From Oscillospiraceae bacterium (GTDB lineage Bacteria; Bacillota; Clostridia; Oscillospirales; Ruminococcaceae), in the NCBI GenBank assembly GCA_004557855.1, contig SFFJ01000008.1, positions 1 through 63,004 of the forward strand: a DNA stretch of 63,004 nucleotides. The letters are read 5' to 3'. Below are positions 41,624 to 48,931 of the stretch, one piece after another. Position numbers and translations under genes: made by a program. Positions within the stretch are counted from its first letter, which is position 1, and each line of letters starts with the position of its first letter. Below the pieces are notes generated by a model. The model did no database searches. It was not told the origin of the DNA and saw nothing but the letters and a program-made list of their open reading frames with translations.

Positions 41624-43029
41624 GCCGTTTCCTCCGTCACATCAGCAGAACAACCAGCGCCAGTCCGCCCAGTACCCCCAGCCTCCGGTAAAGCGTCCCC
41701 TGCCGGCTCTCCTGTTCCGCCCAGTATTTTTCCTCCTGCCGTACCGCCGCCAGCGCCCCCAATAGCGCCTGCCGTTCCGTTTCCATCGGGGTGCTGCCCA
41801 GTATCCCGGCCAACGGCTGAATGGCTTTCTGCATCGCCGGTGTTAAATCGCTCTCCTGCACCGCCGTCTTCAATGCGCCCTCGAAATCCCCCTGACATCC
41901 CGCAAGACATCGGGCAAAGGGAAACTCCCGAAAGCTTGAGCGTTCCGCCAGCGTCCTTGCTATCAAACCCGGCGGGGCAGCGGTCAGTTCCATCTGCCGC
42001 AGGAAATCCCCCCAGTACTGCCCCATCAGCGCCGCCTGCCTGCGGTTCCGGCGCAGCCTGCCCGAAAAGTCCGTCCCTGTCACCGCGCACGCCCCAAACA
42101 CGATAATGAGCCCTGTTATCTTCACGATCAAACTCATCCTTTGTCACCGTTACCCCTTTCGTCCCGGCGGGCAGCCCCAGCAGATGGATATGCGAAAACG
42201 CCCCCGTCCTCATCAGCTCCCGCAAAATAACATTCCCGCCCATCTCCTGCCGGCTGCCGCAATGCACCGTGACCGCAAATTTCACCCCGCAGTAAAAGCC
42301 CTCCCGGATGGCCGCCGCTTCCCGCCCGTCCGCTATCTCATCGCACAGAATCACCTGCGGAGAAAGCGTGCGGATCGCCCGACGGAGCGCCTGTTCCTTT
42401 GGTATGCCGAAAAGGATATCGGTACATGGCCCCAGCCGAAATGCCGCCCTCTTGCCGTCCCAGCCGGAAAGCTCATTGCGTTCATCGATCAGCACCGTGC
42501 GGCAGGGGCCGTCCTGCACTCCTGCCGAGATCATCCTGCACAAATCCCGCAGTACGGTGGTTTTCCCGCTGGCCGGCGGCCCTGCCAGTATAATACCGCT
42601 GCTTTTCCGCCAAACGGGATAGACCTCCCTTGCGGCACCGGGCAGCTCCCGCGGCAGACGAATACACAGCGAAAGCGCCAGCCCCTGCCTGCCTGCATCC
42701 GGCAGCATACAAACGCCCACCCGAAAGCCCCCTGCGGCTGTAAAATAGCCCTGCTCCAGCGTTTTTTCTATTCCGTGAAGTGAATGCCCGCAAAGGGACA
42801 GCAGCGTTTCCTGCACCGTTTCCTGCGGGATCAACAGCCCCTTTTCCGCCATAACCGTCATCCCCTCCGAGGAAAGAAACAGCGTCCTTGCCCCTACCGT
42901 TACCGCCGGCGGTTGCCCCGCCCGCAGCCGCAGCTCGGTCATGCGGTTGAGTATTTCGGGCGGCACCCTTTGCAGAAGCTCCGCTATCCCCGATGGCAGC
43001 AGCGCCAGCAGCCCACGCATGTTCCACAT
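41596..43029 (-). CDS. spoIIIAA: stage III sporulation protein AA, frame runs through spoIIIAB
   Basis: The ATPase of the SpoIIIA complex, related to secretion ATPases. The N-terminal 300 residues look complete: LLALLPSGIAELLQRVPPEI at the start, Walker A in LAGPPASGKTTVLRDL, DERNELSG and Walker B in SPQVILCDEIADG. SpoIIIAA is normally about 310 residues; here the frame stays open for 477, covering all of spoIIIAB and the start of spoIIIAC with a Gly/Ala-rich tail that looks like the shadow of spoIIIAB. The third frame has several stops right at the spoIIIAB ATG (ATGA), so a one-base indel near 42130 would restore a normal end. The start ATG has AAGGAGG seven bases upstream. Confidence 0.85.
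   Translation of the reverse strand: MWNMRGLLALLPSGIAELLQRVPPEILNRMTELRLRAGQPPAVTVGARTLFLSSEGMTVMAEKGLLIPQETVQETLLSLCGHSLHGIEKTLEQGYFTAAGGFRVGVCMLPDAGRQGLALSLCIRLPRELPGAAREVYPVWRKSSGIILAGPPASGKTTVLRDLCRMISAGVQDGPCRTVLIDERNELSGWDGKRAAFRLGPCTDILFGIPKEQALRRAIRTLSPQVILCDEIADGREAAAIREGFYCGVKFAVTVHCGSRQEMGGNVILRELMRTGAFSHIHLLGLPAGTKGVTVTKDEFDREDNRAHYRVWGVRGDRDGLFGQAAPEPQAGGADGAVLGGFPAADGTDRCPAGFDSKDAGGTLKLSGVSLCPMSCGMSGGFRGRIEDGGAGERFNTGDAESHSAVGRDTGQHPDGNGTAGAIGGAGGGTAGGKILGGTGEPAGDALPEAGGTGRTGAGCSADVTEETAWKWISSSG
41637..42137 (-). CDS. spoIIIAB: stage III sporulation protein AB
   Basis: A 166-residue SpoIIIAB with one membrane segment at each end (VKITGLIIVFGACAVTG and LYRRLGVLGGLALVVLLM) around a helical domain related to type II secretion GspF; the stretch RQAALMGQYWGDFLRQMELT is typical. 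The ATG follows AAAGG. The upstream spoIIIAA frame does not end here but continues through this entire gene in another frame. Confidence 0.92.
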   Translation of the reverse strand: MSLIVKITGLIIVFGACAVTGTDFSGRLRRNRRQAALMGQYWGDFLRQMELTAAPPGLIARTLAERSSFREFPFARCLAGCQGDFEGALKTAVQESDLTPAMQKAIQPLAGILGSTPMETERQALLGALAAVRQEEKYWAEQESRQGTLYRRLGVLGGLALVVLLM

Positions 43030-43055
43030 TTTGCATCCTCCTTGTCCTCTGCTGC

Positions 43056-43084
43056 ATCATATGGAAAAGGGACAGGGTTTATGC
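43056..43084 (-). promoter_or_regulatory. sigma-E-like promoter of the spoIIIA operon
   Basis: On the minus strand GCATAAA (43084-43078), 14 bases, CATATGAT (43063-43056), about 27 bases before the spoIIIAA start. Spacing equals that of the yabP candidate. The spoIIIA operon is sigma-E controlled in Bacillus. Confidence 0.52.
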
Positions 43085-43085
43085 A

Positions 43086-43123
43086 CAAAAAAGAAGCCCT
43101 CCGGATCGTATCCGAAAGGCTTC
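43086..43123 (-). terminator. Rho-independent terminator after the zinc-binding lipoprotein gene
   Basis: Minus-strand 14-base stem (43123-43110 with 43106-43093, two G-U pairs), three-base loop, then a T-run. Confidence 0.85.
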
Positions 43124-43134
43124 GTCACTTATAT

Positions 43135-44085
43135 TCAGTTAAGCGCCCTTTGCAGGTTCTTCACATTTCGCTCCATCAGGGAAAGATACCCCTCACCCTG
43201 CCGGAACTCCTCCCGCGAAACATTCTGGCAGGAATGCAGCAGCAGCTCCTCGGCTCCCGTGGCCTCGGCAATGGTATTCGCCATCAGGCGGTTGGAAAGC
43301 TCGATGTAAAACACAGCAGGCACACCGGTTTCCTTTACCTCCTCGATAATCGCCGCCACCGTTGCGGCGCTCGGCTCTGCCTCGGAGGAGCAACCCGGGT
43401 AGGCTGCATAATAATTCAGGCCGTAGTCCCGCACCAAATATAAAAACGGGAACCGATCCGCAAAAATAACCAGCTTTCGTTCGGCGTTATTCACTGTTTC
43501 GGTCAGGGCTTCATCCAATGCCGTCAGCTGCCCGGTATAACGCTCGGCACGCTCTGCGTATCCCGTCGCATGGCTGTGGTCCGCCACCTGCAGCGCCCCG
43601 GTAATGGCTTTTACCATCTTTACGGCATTCCTCGGTGATGTCCAGATATGCTCATCGTATTCCATTTCCTCATGCGCATGGTCATCGTCGCCGTGGTCAT
43701 GCTCGCCGTTCCACGCAAAGCCGTTTTCCGTCTCCTCCACCACATCCACGCAGTCCATCAGCGCCACCACCTGCATGTCGGGCGTATCAATGGATTCCAG
43801 CACGTTTCGCACCCATTCATCCGATTCTCCCCCGATATACAGAAAAACATCGCAGTTCTGTATGGCGATGATATCCTGCGGGGTCGGCTCGTAGCTGTGT
43901 ACCTCGGCGCCGGGCTTCAGAAGCATTTTCACCTCTGCATCCTCCCCTGCTATCTCCCGGGCAAAATCATACAGCGGGAAAATCGTAGCCACGATTTGCG
44001 TTTTTTCCTTTTGCTGCGGCTGTAAAGTCCCGCACCCTGCCAGCAGGAATATTATCAAAAAAATCAAGAATAACCGGTTTTTCAT
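43135..44085 (-). CDS. zinc-type ABC transporter substrate-binding lipoprotein (ZnuA/AdcA-like)
   Basis: Captures Zn2+ (possibly Mn2+) for an ABC importer. The 316-residue protein has a lipoprotein signal ending FLLAGC (Cys18), VATIFPLYDFAREIAGEDAE with a typical PGAEVHSYEP metal-ligand block, a His/Asp-rich loop (EHDHGDDDHAHEE) as in ZnuA proteins, and a DEHIWTSPRN ligand segment. No permease or ATPase gene lies beside it, so it is an orphan component here. A dyad overlapping its transcription start (44104-44126) suggests metal-dependent repression. Confidence 0.9.
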   Translation of the reverse strand: MKNRLFLIFLIIFLLAGCGTLQPQQKEKTQIVATIFPLYDFAREIAGEDAEVKMLLKPGAEVHSYEPTPQDIIAIQNCDVFLYIGGESDEWVRNVLESIDTPDMQVVALMDCVDVVEETENGFAWNGEHDHGDDDHAHEEMEYDEHIWTSPRNAVKMVKAITGALQVADHSHATGYAERAERYTGQLTALDEALTETVNNAERKLVIFADRFPFLYLVRDYGLNYYAAYPGCSSEAEPSAATVAAIIEEVKETGVPAVFYIELSNRLMANTIAEATGAEELLLHSCQNVSREEFRQGEGYLSLMERNVKNLQRALN

Positions 44086-44103
44086 GGTTTACGCTCCGAA
44101 TTG

Positions 44104-44126
44104 AATTTGCATCTCATTCTCAAATT
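44104..44126 (-). promoter_or_regulatory. candidate Zur/Fur-type operator
   Basis: A dyad with arms AATTTG and CAAATT separated by 11 bases, just downstream of the -10 box of the lipoprotein gene. Its location fits a metal repressor site; the sequence is not a clear match to a specific Zur or Fur consensus. Confidence 0.4.
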
Positions 44127-44128
44127 GT

Positions 44129-44156
44129 ATTCTACCACAGCTTTTCAGTTTGTCAA
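44129..44156 (-). promoter_or_regulatory. promoter of the zinc-binding lipoprotein gene
   Basis: On the minus strand consensus TTGACA (44156-44151), 16 bases, TAGAAT (44134-44129). Confidence 0.75.
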
Positions 44157-44178
44157 GAATTCCTCATTTTCCGTTCGT

Positions 44179-44200
44179 AATTTGCATTAAAATTTGCATT
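44179..44200. repeat. two direct AATTTGCATT copies
   Basis: AATTTGCATT at 44179-44188 and 44191-44200, twelve bases apart start to start. The same nonamer AATTTGCAT forms one side of the dyad at 44104-44126, so three copies lie between the divergent genes. Confidence 0.6.
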
Positions 44201-44227
44201 TTGTTGATAGAATTTCCGTTCTGCCGA

Positions 44228-44236
44228 TGCTATAAT
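44228..44236 (+). promoter_or_regulatory. extended -10 promoter of the HAD phosphatase gene
   Basis: TGC followed directly by TATAAT (44231-44236), with no clear -35, 35 bases before the ATG. Confidence 0.5.
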
Positions 44237-44271
44237 GGAACCGATATGAATAGAAAAGGAAGAATAATGAA

Positions 44272-45072
44272 ATGAACAATCTCAATTTTAATGAAAAGAA
44301 GGGCTTCATCTGTGATATGGATGGTGTCATCTACCATGGCAACCATATCCTGCCCGGTGTAGCGGAATTTATCCAATGGCTGCACGATGAGAATAAGGAA
44401 TACCTTTTCCTCACCAATAACAGCGGCTATACCCCCCGGGAGTTGAGCCAAAAGCTCGCCCGCATGGGTCTTGATGTTTCGGAGGAACATTTTTACACCA
44501 GTGCGCTGGCCACCGCCGCTTTCCTCAAGGAACAGGCGCCCGGCTGCTCGGTCTTTGCCATCGGCGAAGCCGGCCTTTTGAACGCCCTGTATGACGTCGG
44601 CATCACCATGAATGATGTCAACCCCGACTATGTAGTCGTCGGCGAGGGTCGCTCCTATTCCCTGGATACCCTCACCAAGGCCACCAATCTGGTCATGGCC
44701 GGTGCTAAACTCATCGGCGCCAATTCCGATGTTTCCGGTCCCATCGAGGACGGCATCGCACCCGCCTGCCGGGCGCTGGTCGCCCCCATCGAAATCGCCA
44801 CCGGCAAGCAGGCGTATTTCTGCGGCAAGCCCAACCCCCTGATGATGCGTACCGGCCTGCGGATGCTGCAATGCCACTCCGCCGAAGCCGTTATGGTCGG
44901 TGACCGCATGGATACCGATGTGATTTCCGGCATGGAAAGCGGTATGTCCACCGTTCTGGTGCTTTCCGGCGTTTCCACCCGGGAAACGCTGCACACCTAC
45001 GCCTACCGCCCTACCATGGTGCTGGATGGCGTCGGCGATATCCCCGTTGTTGCCCGGCAGCAAAAGGGATGA
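44272..45072 (+). CDS. HAD-IIA family sugar phosphatase (NagD-like)
   Basis: A 266-residue haloacid-dehalogenase phosphatase with a type IIA cap. Motif I is FICDMDGVIYHGN (nucleophile and acid Asp), motif II TNNSG, a conserved Lys in the cap-to-core region, and motif IV MVGDRMDTDV. Likely a house-cleaning phosphatase of sugar phosphates or nucleotides; the specific substrate is unknown. The ATG follows AAAGGAAG. It is divergent from the zinc-binding lipoprotein gene. Confidence 0.92.
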   Translation: MNNLNFNEKKGFICDMDGVIYHGNHILPGVAEFIQWLHDENKEYLFLTNNSGYTPRELSQKLARMGLDVSEEHFYTSALATAAFLKEQAPGCSVFAIGEAGLLNALYDVGITMNDVNPDYVVVGEGRSYSLDTLTKATNLVMAGAKLIGANSDVSGPIEDGIAPACRALVAPIEIATGKQAYFCGKPNPLMMRTGLRMLQCHSAEAVMVGDRMDTDVISGMESGMSTVLVLSGVSTRETLHTYAYRPTMVLDGVGDIPVVARQQKG

Positions 45073-45090
45073 TTTCTCCCTATCATACCA

Positions 45091-45125
45091 ACAGCCGCAA
45101 GTATCGCTACTTGCGGCTGTTTTGT
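45091..45125 (+). terminator. Rho-independent terminator
   Basis: A 13-base perfect stem (45091-45103 with 45108-45120) around a TCGC loop, then TTT. It lies between converging genes. Confidence 0.82.
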
Positions 45126-45145
45126 CGTGCTTTTGCCCGCTGCGG

Positions 45146-45496
45146 TTAGAGTTCCCGCAAAAGGCCCGTCACTTTTATATACTCCTTCTCCAGCGCAGGA
45201 AAGGCTTGCCTTGCGGCTGTTATGTCGCCGCCCCGTAAAAGCTCGGTGACGGCTGCGGCGTGCCGGTAAAGGCAGCCAAACCCAAGGCTTAAACAAATCC
45301 CCTTTAGGGTGTGCGCCGCACGGAAGGCTTCCTGCGTATTATTGCCGTCCAGCGCCTTTTCCAAATCCCCGAAGCTGCCGTCAGCGGCAAATTTCTTTTT
45401 AAACCGCTTGGTGATCTCCGCATTGCCGCCAAGCCGTTCAATGACCGGCTTCAGCTCGGAACCGATGGCATCATAGAACCGCTGCAGATCACTCAT
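45146..45496 (-). CDS. histidine phosphotransfer (HPt) protein
   Basis: A 116-residue four-helix HPt domain protein; the phospho-acceptor His is in FRAAHTLKGICLSLGF. It starts two bases after the hybrid histidine kinase stop, with AAAAGGAGAGGG overlapping the kinase end. It probably takes phosphate from the kinase's receiver domain and passes it to another receiver, for which the REC-containing GGDEF/HD-GYP protein of the same operon is the nearest candidate. Confidence 0.9.
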   Translation of the reverse strand: MSDLQRFYDAIGSELKPVIERLGGNAEITKRFKKKFAADGSFGDLEKALDGNNTQEAFRAAHTLKGICLSLGFGCLYRHAAAVTELLRGGDITAARQAFPALEKEYIKVTGLLREL

Positions 45497-45498
45497 TG

Positions 45499-47739
45499 TT
45501 ACCCTCTCCTTTTTTTCGTCTGCTGTGAAATCATTTTCAGAAGCTGCCCGACATTCAGCGGCTTTGAAAGGAACCCGGTCATCCCGGCGTCGGTGCAGGC
45601 GGTCATATCCTGGCGGAACAAGTTCGCGGTCAGCGCAATGATCGGTACCGTTTTTGCATCGGCACGGTCCATCGTCCGAATTCTCCTTGCTTCCTCCAGT
45701 CCGTCCATCCCCGGCATCGTCATATCGGTCAGCACCGCATCAACGGCACCCACCGCCGAGCACGCAAAGTATCCCACGGCCTCCCTGCCGTTATATGCTC
45801 TTATCACATTCGCGCCGGCGTCGGTCAGCATGTATTCCGCTATCTGCATATTAAGCTCATTATCCTCAACCAGCAGGATATTCAGCCCGTGAAGCGAAAT
45901 CTCCTCCCGCTCCTCGGTCTTATCCTCCACCGGCTTATCGGCATACTTGTAGGGCAGAATGATCTCGAACCGTGTGCCTACTCCCTTTTCGCTTTCCACG
46001 CTGATCTGCCCGTCCAGCCGCTGCACCAGCTTTTGCACGATGGCAAGTCCAAGGCCGACGCCGCCGAACCGGCTGCTCCCGGCCTCGCTCTCCTGCGAAA
46101 ACGGCTCAAACATTTTCTCCTGGAATTCCCGGCTCATGCCGATACCTTTATCCTCACAGACAAAGCGAACCTCGGCAAAGCCCTCTTTTTCCGGGCTGGG
46201 CATTTGAGAAACCGAAAACCGAACGGATCCTCCCGCATGGCTGTACCGCACGGCATTGGCAATGATATTCATAATGATCTGCCGCAGATACAGCGTATTG
46301 CCCTCCAGCGGCTTCTGTTCGCCGCTTATCTGCGGGGGCTCCAGCTTGATCCCGCGGACTTTGGCGCGTTCCTCCGCCACGATATACAGCTTCTGCACCG
46401 CATCGGCAAGCAAAAATGCCGATCCGCTTTCCGCTTCCTCCGCAGACCCCGCATCCACCTTGTTGATGGTCAAAATATCATTGACCAGCTCCAGCAGATA
46501 TTCCGCGGCAGCCTTTCCCTTGCTCCGGCAGCTTTCCAGCAGCGTTGTATCGGTCGGGTTGCGGTCGGCGATCTCCAGCATACCCAGAATAACATTGATG
46601 GGTGTGCGGATATCATGGCTCATCCGGCGCAGCAGCTCCGTCTTGCTCCGGTTTGCAAGGGCCTCGTTGCGGGCTGCGGTTTTCAGCTTTTCCTGGTATT
46701 CCAGCTCGGCCTTTTTCTGCTCCCCTATGCTCGTCCTGGCCAGTATAAAGGAATCGAACTCTCCGTTTTTGTCCCGGTTCTGCGGGATGATCTTGTCATT
46801 GAGCCATTCGCCCGAGATATCCTGATAATCATATTCCACATAGTCGTCGCTGCCCAGCCGCTGCCGGATGGTCTGCGGATTCAAAAACGCAAGGTATCCC
46901 TCCCGGTATTGCTCCCCTACAAAGCTCATGAACCGATCCAGGAAGCTTTGGTCGGCCGGGCCGGATGTGCTCATCTCGCCCCATTTTTCCGGGTACTTCA
47001 GTATTTCAAAGCGCCCCGCTCGCATATCCACTATCACCGTCATAACGTAAATATGACTGATAGATCGAATGATCTCGTACTGTCGGCTCATTTCACGGTT
47101 GTGGGAAACGATGGTCCGGTAGTACAGCGTAATGGCCAGTGTTGCGGCGATCACATAGACCCCGAGTACCAGAAATATCATGCTGCGGCAGCCTGCAAAA
47201 ATCTCCCGTGAGGGGTAAAAAACATAAATATCGTAGCTGCGGCATTTGGCGCTTCCGCCGTAATAATATGTGCCGTTACACTCAAATCTGGTCAGCTCAC
47301 CACCGTTTTTCGCCGCTGCAAATGCTGCGATCTCCGGGATTTCCGAAACGATTTTAGTCCCCTGCGCGGAATTGGAGGCAACCACCGTATTCCCCTCGGT
47401 GATGTACAGCGACCCGCCCAGGGCGGTTTCATTGGAAGCAAGCAGGTTTTTTACCGGGGTATAATGGGCCATCAGCTTGTCGCTTTCCTGCCTCATCGCG
47501 CAAAAAATGACTCCTTTTGCATCCTTCCTTGCGGCAGCCGCAATATCATAGGTTTGCCCCTCGTGGGTGATGCGTGCCGAAAAGATCTTTTTGGGAAAGG
47601 TCAGCAGCGACGAAACGGAAGGGTTGAGAATATACTCCTTCCACACCCGGTAGTCCCCCATCTTGTCCGTAACAATCCGGCTGTCCGGCATAAGCGTTTC
47701 ATCAAGAATCAAAATGCAGGCCAACCGCTGGCTTTCCAT
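45499..47739 (-). CDS. hybrid sensor histidine kinase, main part, separated from its N terminus by an in-frame stop
   Basis: This 746-residue piece contains most of an extracytoplasmic sensor domain (about 1-185), a membrane segment (SMIFLVLGVYVIAATLAITL), a PAS-like region, HisKA with phospho-acceptor His in RRMSHDIRTPINVILG, a HATPase domain with N box NIIANAVRYSHAG and G boxes DKGIGMS and GVGLGLAIV, and a C-terminal receiver (LLVEDNELNMQ, Asp in LTDMTMPGMDG, Lys in FLSKPLN). Its ATG has no Shine-Dalgarno. The codons before it read, in the same frame, YLTVF and then TAA, joining directly to the anchor-encoding 47755-48051. The intact gene would encode about 850 residues, so a nonsense mutation or sequencing error is likely. 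Confidence 0.88.
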   Translation of the reverse strand: MESQRLACILILDETLMPDSRIVTDKMGDYRVWKEYILNPSVSSLLTFPKKIFSARITHEGQTYDIAAAARKDAKGVIFCAMRQESDKLMAHYTPVKNLLASNETALGGSLYITEGNTVVASNSAQGTKIVSEIPEIAAFAAAKNGGELTRFECNGTYYYGGSAKCRSYDIYVFYPSREIFAGCRSMIFLVLGVYVIAATLAITLYYRTIVSHNREMSRQYEIIRSISHIYVMTVIVDMRAGRFEILKYPEKWGEMSTSGPADQSFLDRFMSFVGEQYREGYLAFLNPQTIRQRLGSDDYVEYDYQDISGEWLNDKIIPQNRDKNGEFDSFILARTSIGEQKKAELEYQEKLKTAARNEALANRSKTELLRRMSHDIRTPINVILGMLEIADRNPTDTTLLESCRSKGKAAAEYLLELVNDILTINKVDAGSAEEAESGSAFLLADAVQKLYIVAEERAKVRGIKLEPPQISGEQKPLEGNTLYLRQIIMNIIANAVRYSHAGGSVRFSVSQMPSPEKEGFAEVRFVCEDKGIGMSREFQEKMFEPFSQESEAGSSRFGGVGLGLAIVQKLVQRLDGQISVESEKGVGTRFEIILPYKYADKPVEDKTEEREEISLHGLNILLVEDNELNMQIAEYMLTDAGANVIRAYNGREAVGYFACSAVGAVDAVLTDMTMPGMDGLEEARRIRTMDRADAKTVPIIALTANLFRQDMTACTDAGMTGFLSKPLNVGQLLKMISQQTKKRRG

Positions 47740-47754
47740 AAATACGGTAAGGTA

Positions 47755-48051
47755 TTAGCTTTTCTCCTCATCCGGCAGCAGCGCCAGTGTATCCCCCACA
47801 TCCTCCGCCTGCTCGGTCAGCCGCATAAGGCTCTTTACCTTATCCGACGTCAAAAACTCATCATAATCATTACATTGCTTTTTCAGGTCGCTGATGTGCC
47901 GTTCCATCGTATTCTGTGCGGTATTAAGGCTGTCGGCGGTGCCGAAATACAGGGCGATCGCCATGATCACCACACCGAGAAAGATGATCGCCGTGGCTAT
48001 GATCTCGGTACGGTTGCGGGAGCGCCGGTCGGTTCTGCGGTTTCTCATCAT
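47755..48051 (-). CDS. N-terminal anchor of the hybrid kinase, ended by an in-frame TAA
   Basis: A 98-residue piece with a basic start (MMRNRRTDRRSRNRT), one membrane segment (EIIATAIIFLGVVIMAIALY) and a helical extracytoplasmic stretch ending in LLPDEEKS and TAA. The frame is the same as that of the kinase ORF that begins 15 bases later, so it is most simply the start of the same sensor protein. Translation is coupled to the upstream binding lipoprotein by an ATGA overlap. Confidence 0.78.
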   Translation of the reverse strand: MMRNRRTDRRSRNRTEIIATAIIFLGVVIMAIALYFGTADSLNTAQNTMERHISDLKKQCNDYDEFLTSDKVKSLMRLTEQAEDVGDTLALLPDEEKS

Positions 48052-48854
48052 GCTCCGTCCCCCTTCAGCGCAAAGTCCACATCCAAATCATACTTTTCCA
48101 GAATACTGCGAATGGTGCCGTCCTTTTTCATCTCCTCCAGTACCGCCGTCAATTCGGCAGCCTGCTCTCTGCCGGTCTCCTTATTAAACGCCACCCCGAG
48201 ATCGGCCTTCAGCAGGATCTCATCCAGTATACGGTAGTCGCCGGTGATGTTCTTCATATGGTCCCGGCAGGCGGTTTCGTGTCTGGCGCAGGCATCCACA
48301 TAGCCCTTTTTCAGCGCCGCAAAAACCGACGGCATCGTAGAAAAGCTGTACACCTTTTTGACCGAAACGCCCGGTACGGCATCGGTTAAAAACAGCATTT
48401 CCGGCTTGGAGCCGTTCTGCACGGCAATGCACTTGTCATTGAGGTCACAAAGGCTGTAAATATTACTCGTTGCATTCACCGCAACGACCTGCCTGCTGTG
48501 CATATACGGGCCGGCCCAGGCGTATTCATCCTCACGGTCGTTCATGGAAAAGCTGCCCCACAGGCAGTCCACCGTCCTGGCATTCAAAAAGGTATCCTTA
48601 TCCTGCCATACGATCTGCCTGAACTCCGCCTTCTTTTCAAGCCTGCGGCACGCTTCTGATGCAATTTCCACATCGATCCCGGCAAAATTCCCGTTATCAT
48701 CCAAATAAAAATACGGGGAATAAATATCGCTGCCGATCACCAATGTGCCGTTTTTAGGCGCCTCCGGCTGCGGGCTCCTCCCCGCACACCCCGTAAGCCC
48801 TAAAAACAGTACTGCCAGCACCAGCGCCGTCATTTGCTTTATGGCTTTGCCCAT
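48048..48854 (-). CDS. family-3 solute-binding lipoprotein, probable sensor partner
   Basis: A 268-residue periplasmic-binding-protein-type lipoprotein (lipobox LGLTGC, Cys23) with the family-3 start LVIGSDIYSPYFYLDDNGNF and AGIDVEIASEACRRLEKKAE, typical of polar amino-acid binding proteins. There is no transporter gene next to it; instead it is coupled to the sensor kinase by a four-base overlap. It more likely presents a ligand to the kinase than feeds an importer. GGGAGG precedes the ATG. Confidence 0.85.
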   Translation of the reverse strand: MGKAIKQMTALVLAVLFLGLTGCAGRSPQPEAPKNGTLVIGSDIYSPYFYLDDNGNFAGIDVEIASEACRRLEKKAEFRQIVWQDKDTFLNARTVDCLWGSFSMNDREDEYAWAGPYMHSRQVVAVNATSNIYSLCDLNDKCIAVQNGSKPEMLFLTDAVPGVSVKKVYSFSTMPSVFAALKKGYVDACARHETACRDHMKNITGDYRILDEILLKADLGVAFNKETGREQAAELTAVLEEMKKDGTIRSILEKYDLDVDFALKGDGA

Positions 48855-48931
48855 TATGAAAGCCTCCCGTCCCTCTCTGTTGTCCTTTTCGCAGCCGCCC
48901 CGGTGTGTTCCCGAAGGCAGCGTGAAACCCC

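Noticed and set aside
48048..48854. Binding lipoprotein as part of an amino-acid importer
   Set aside because: No permease or ATPase gene adjoins it; it is coupled to a sensor kinase instead.
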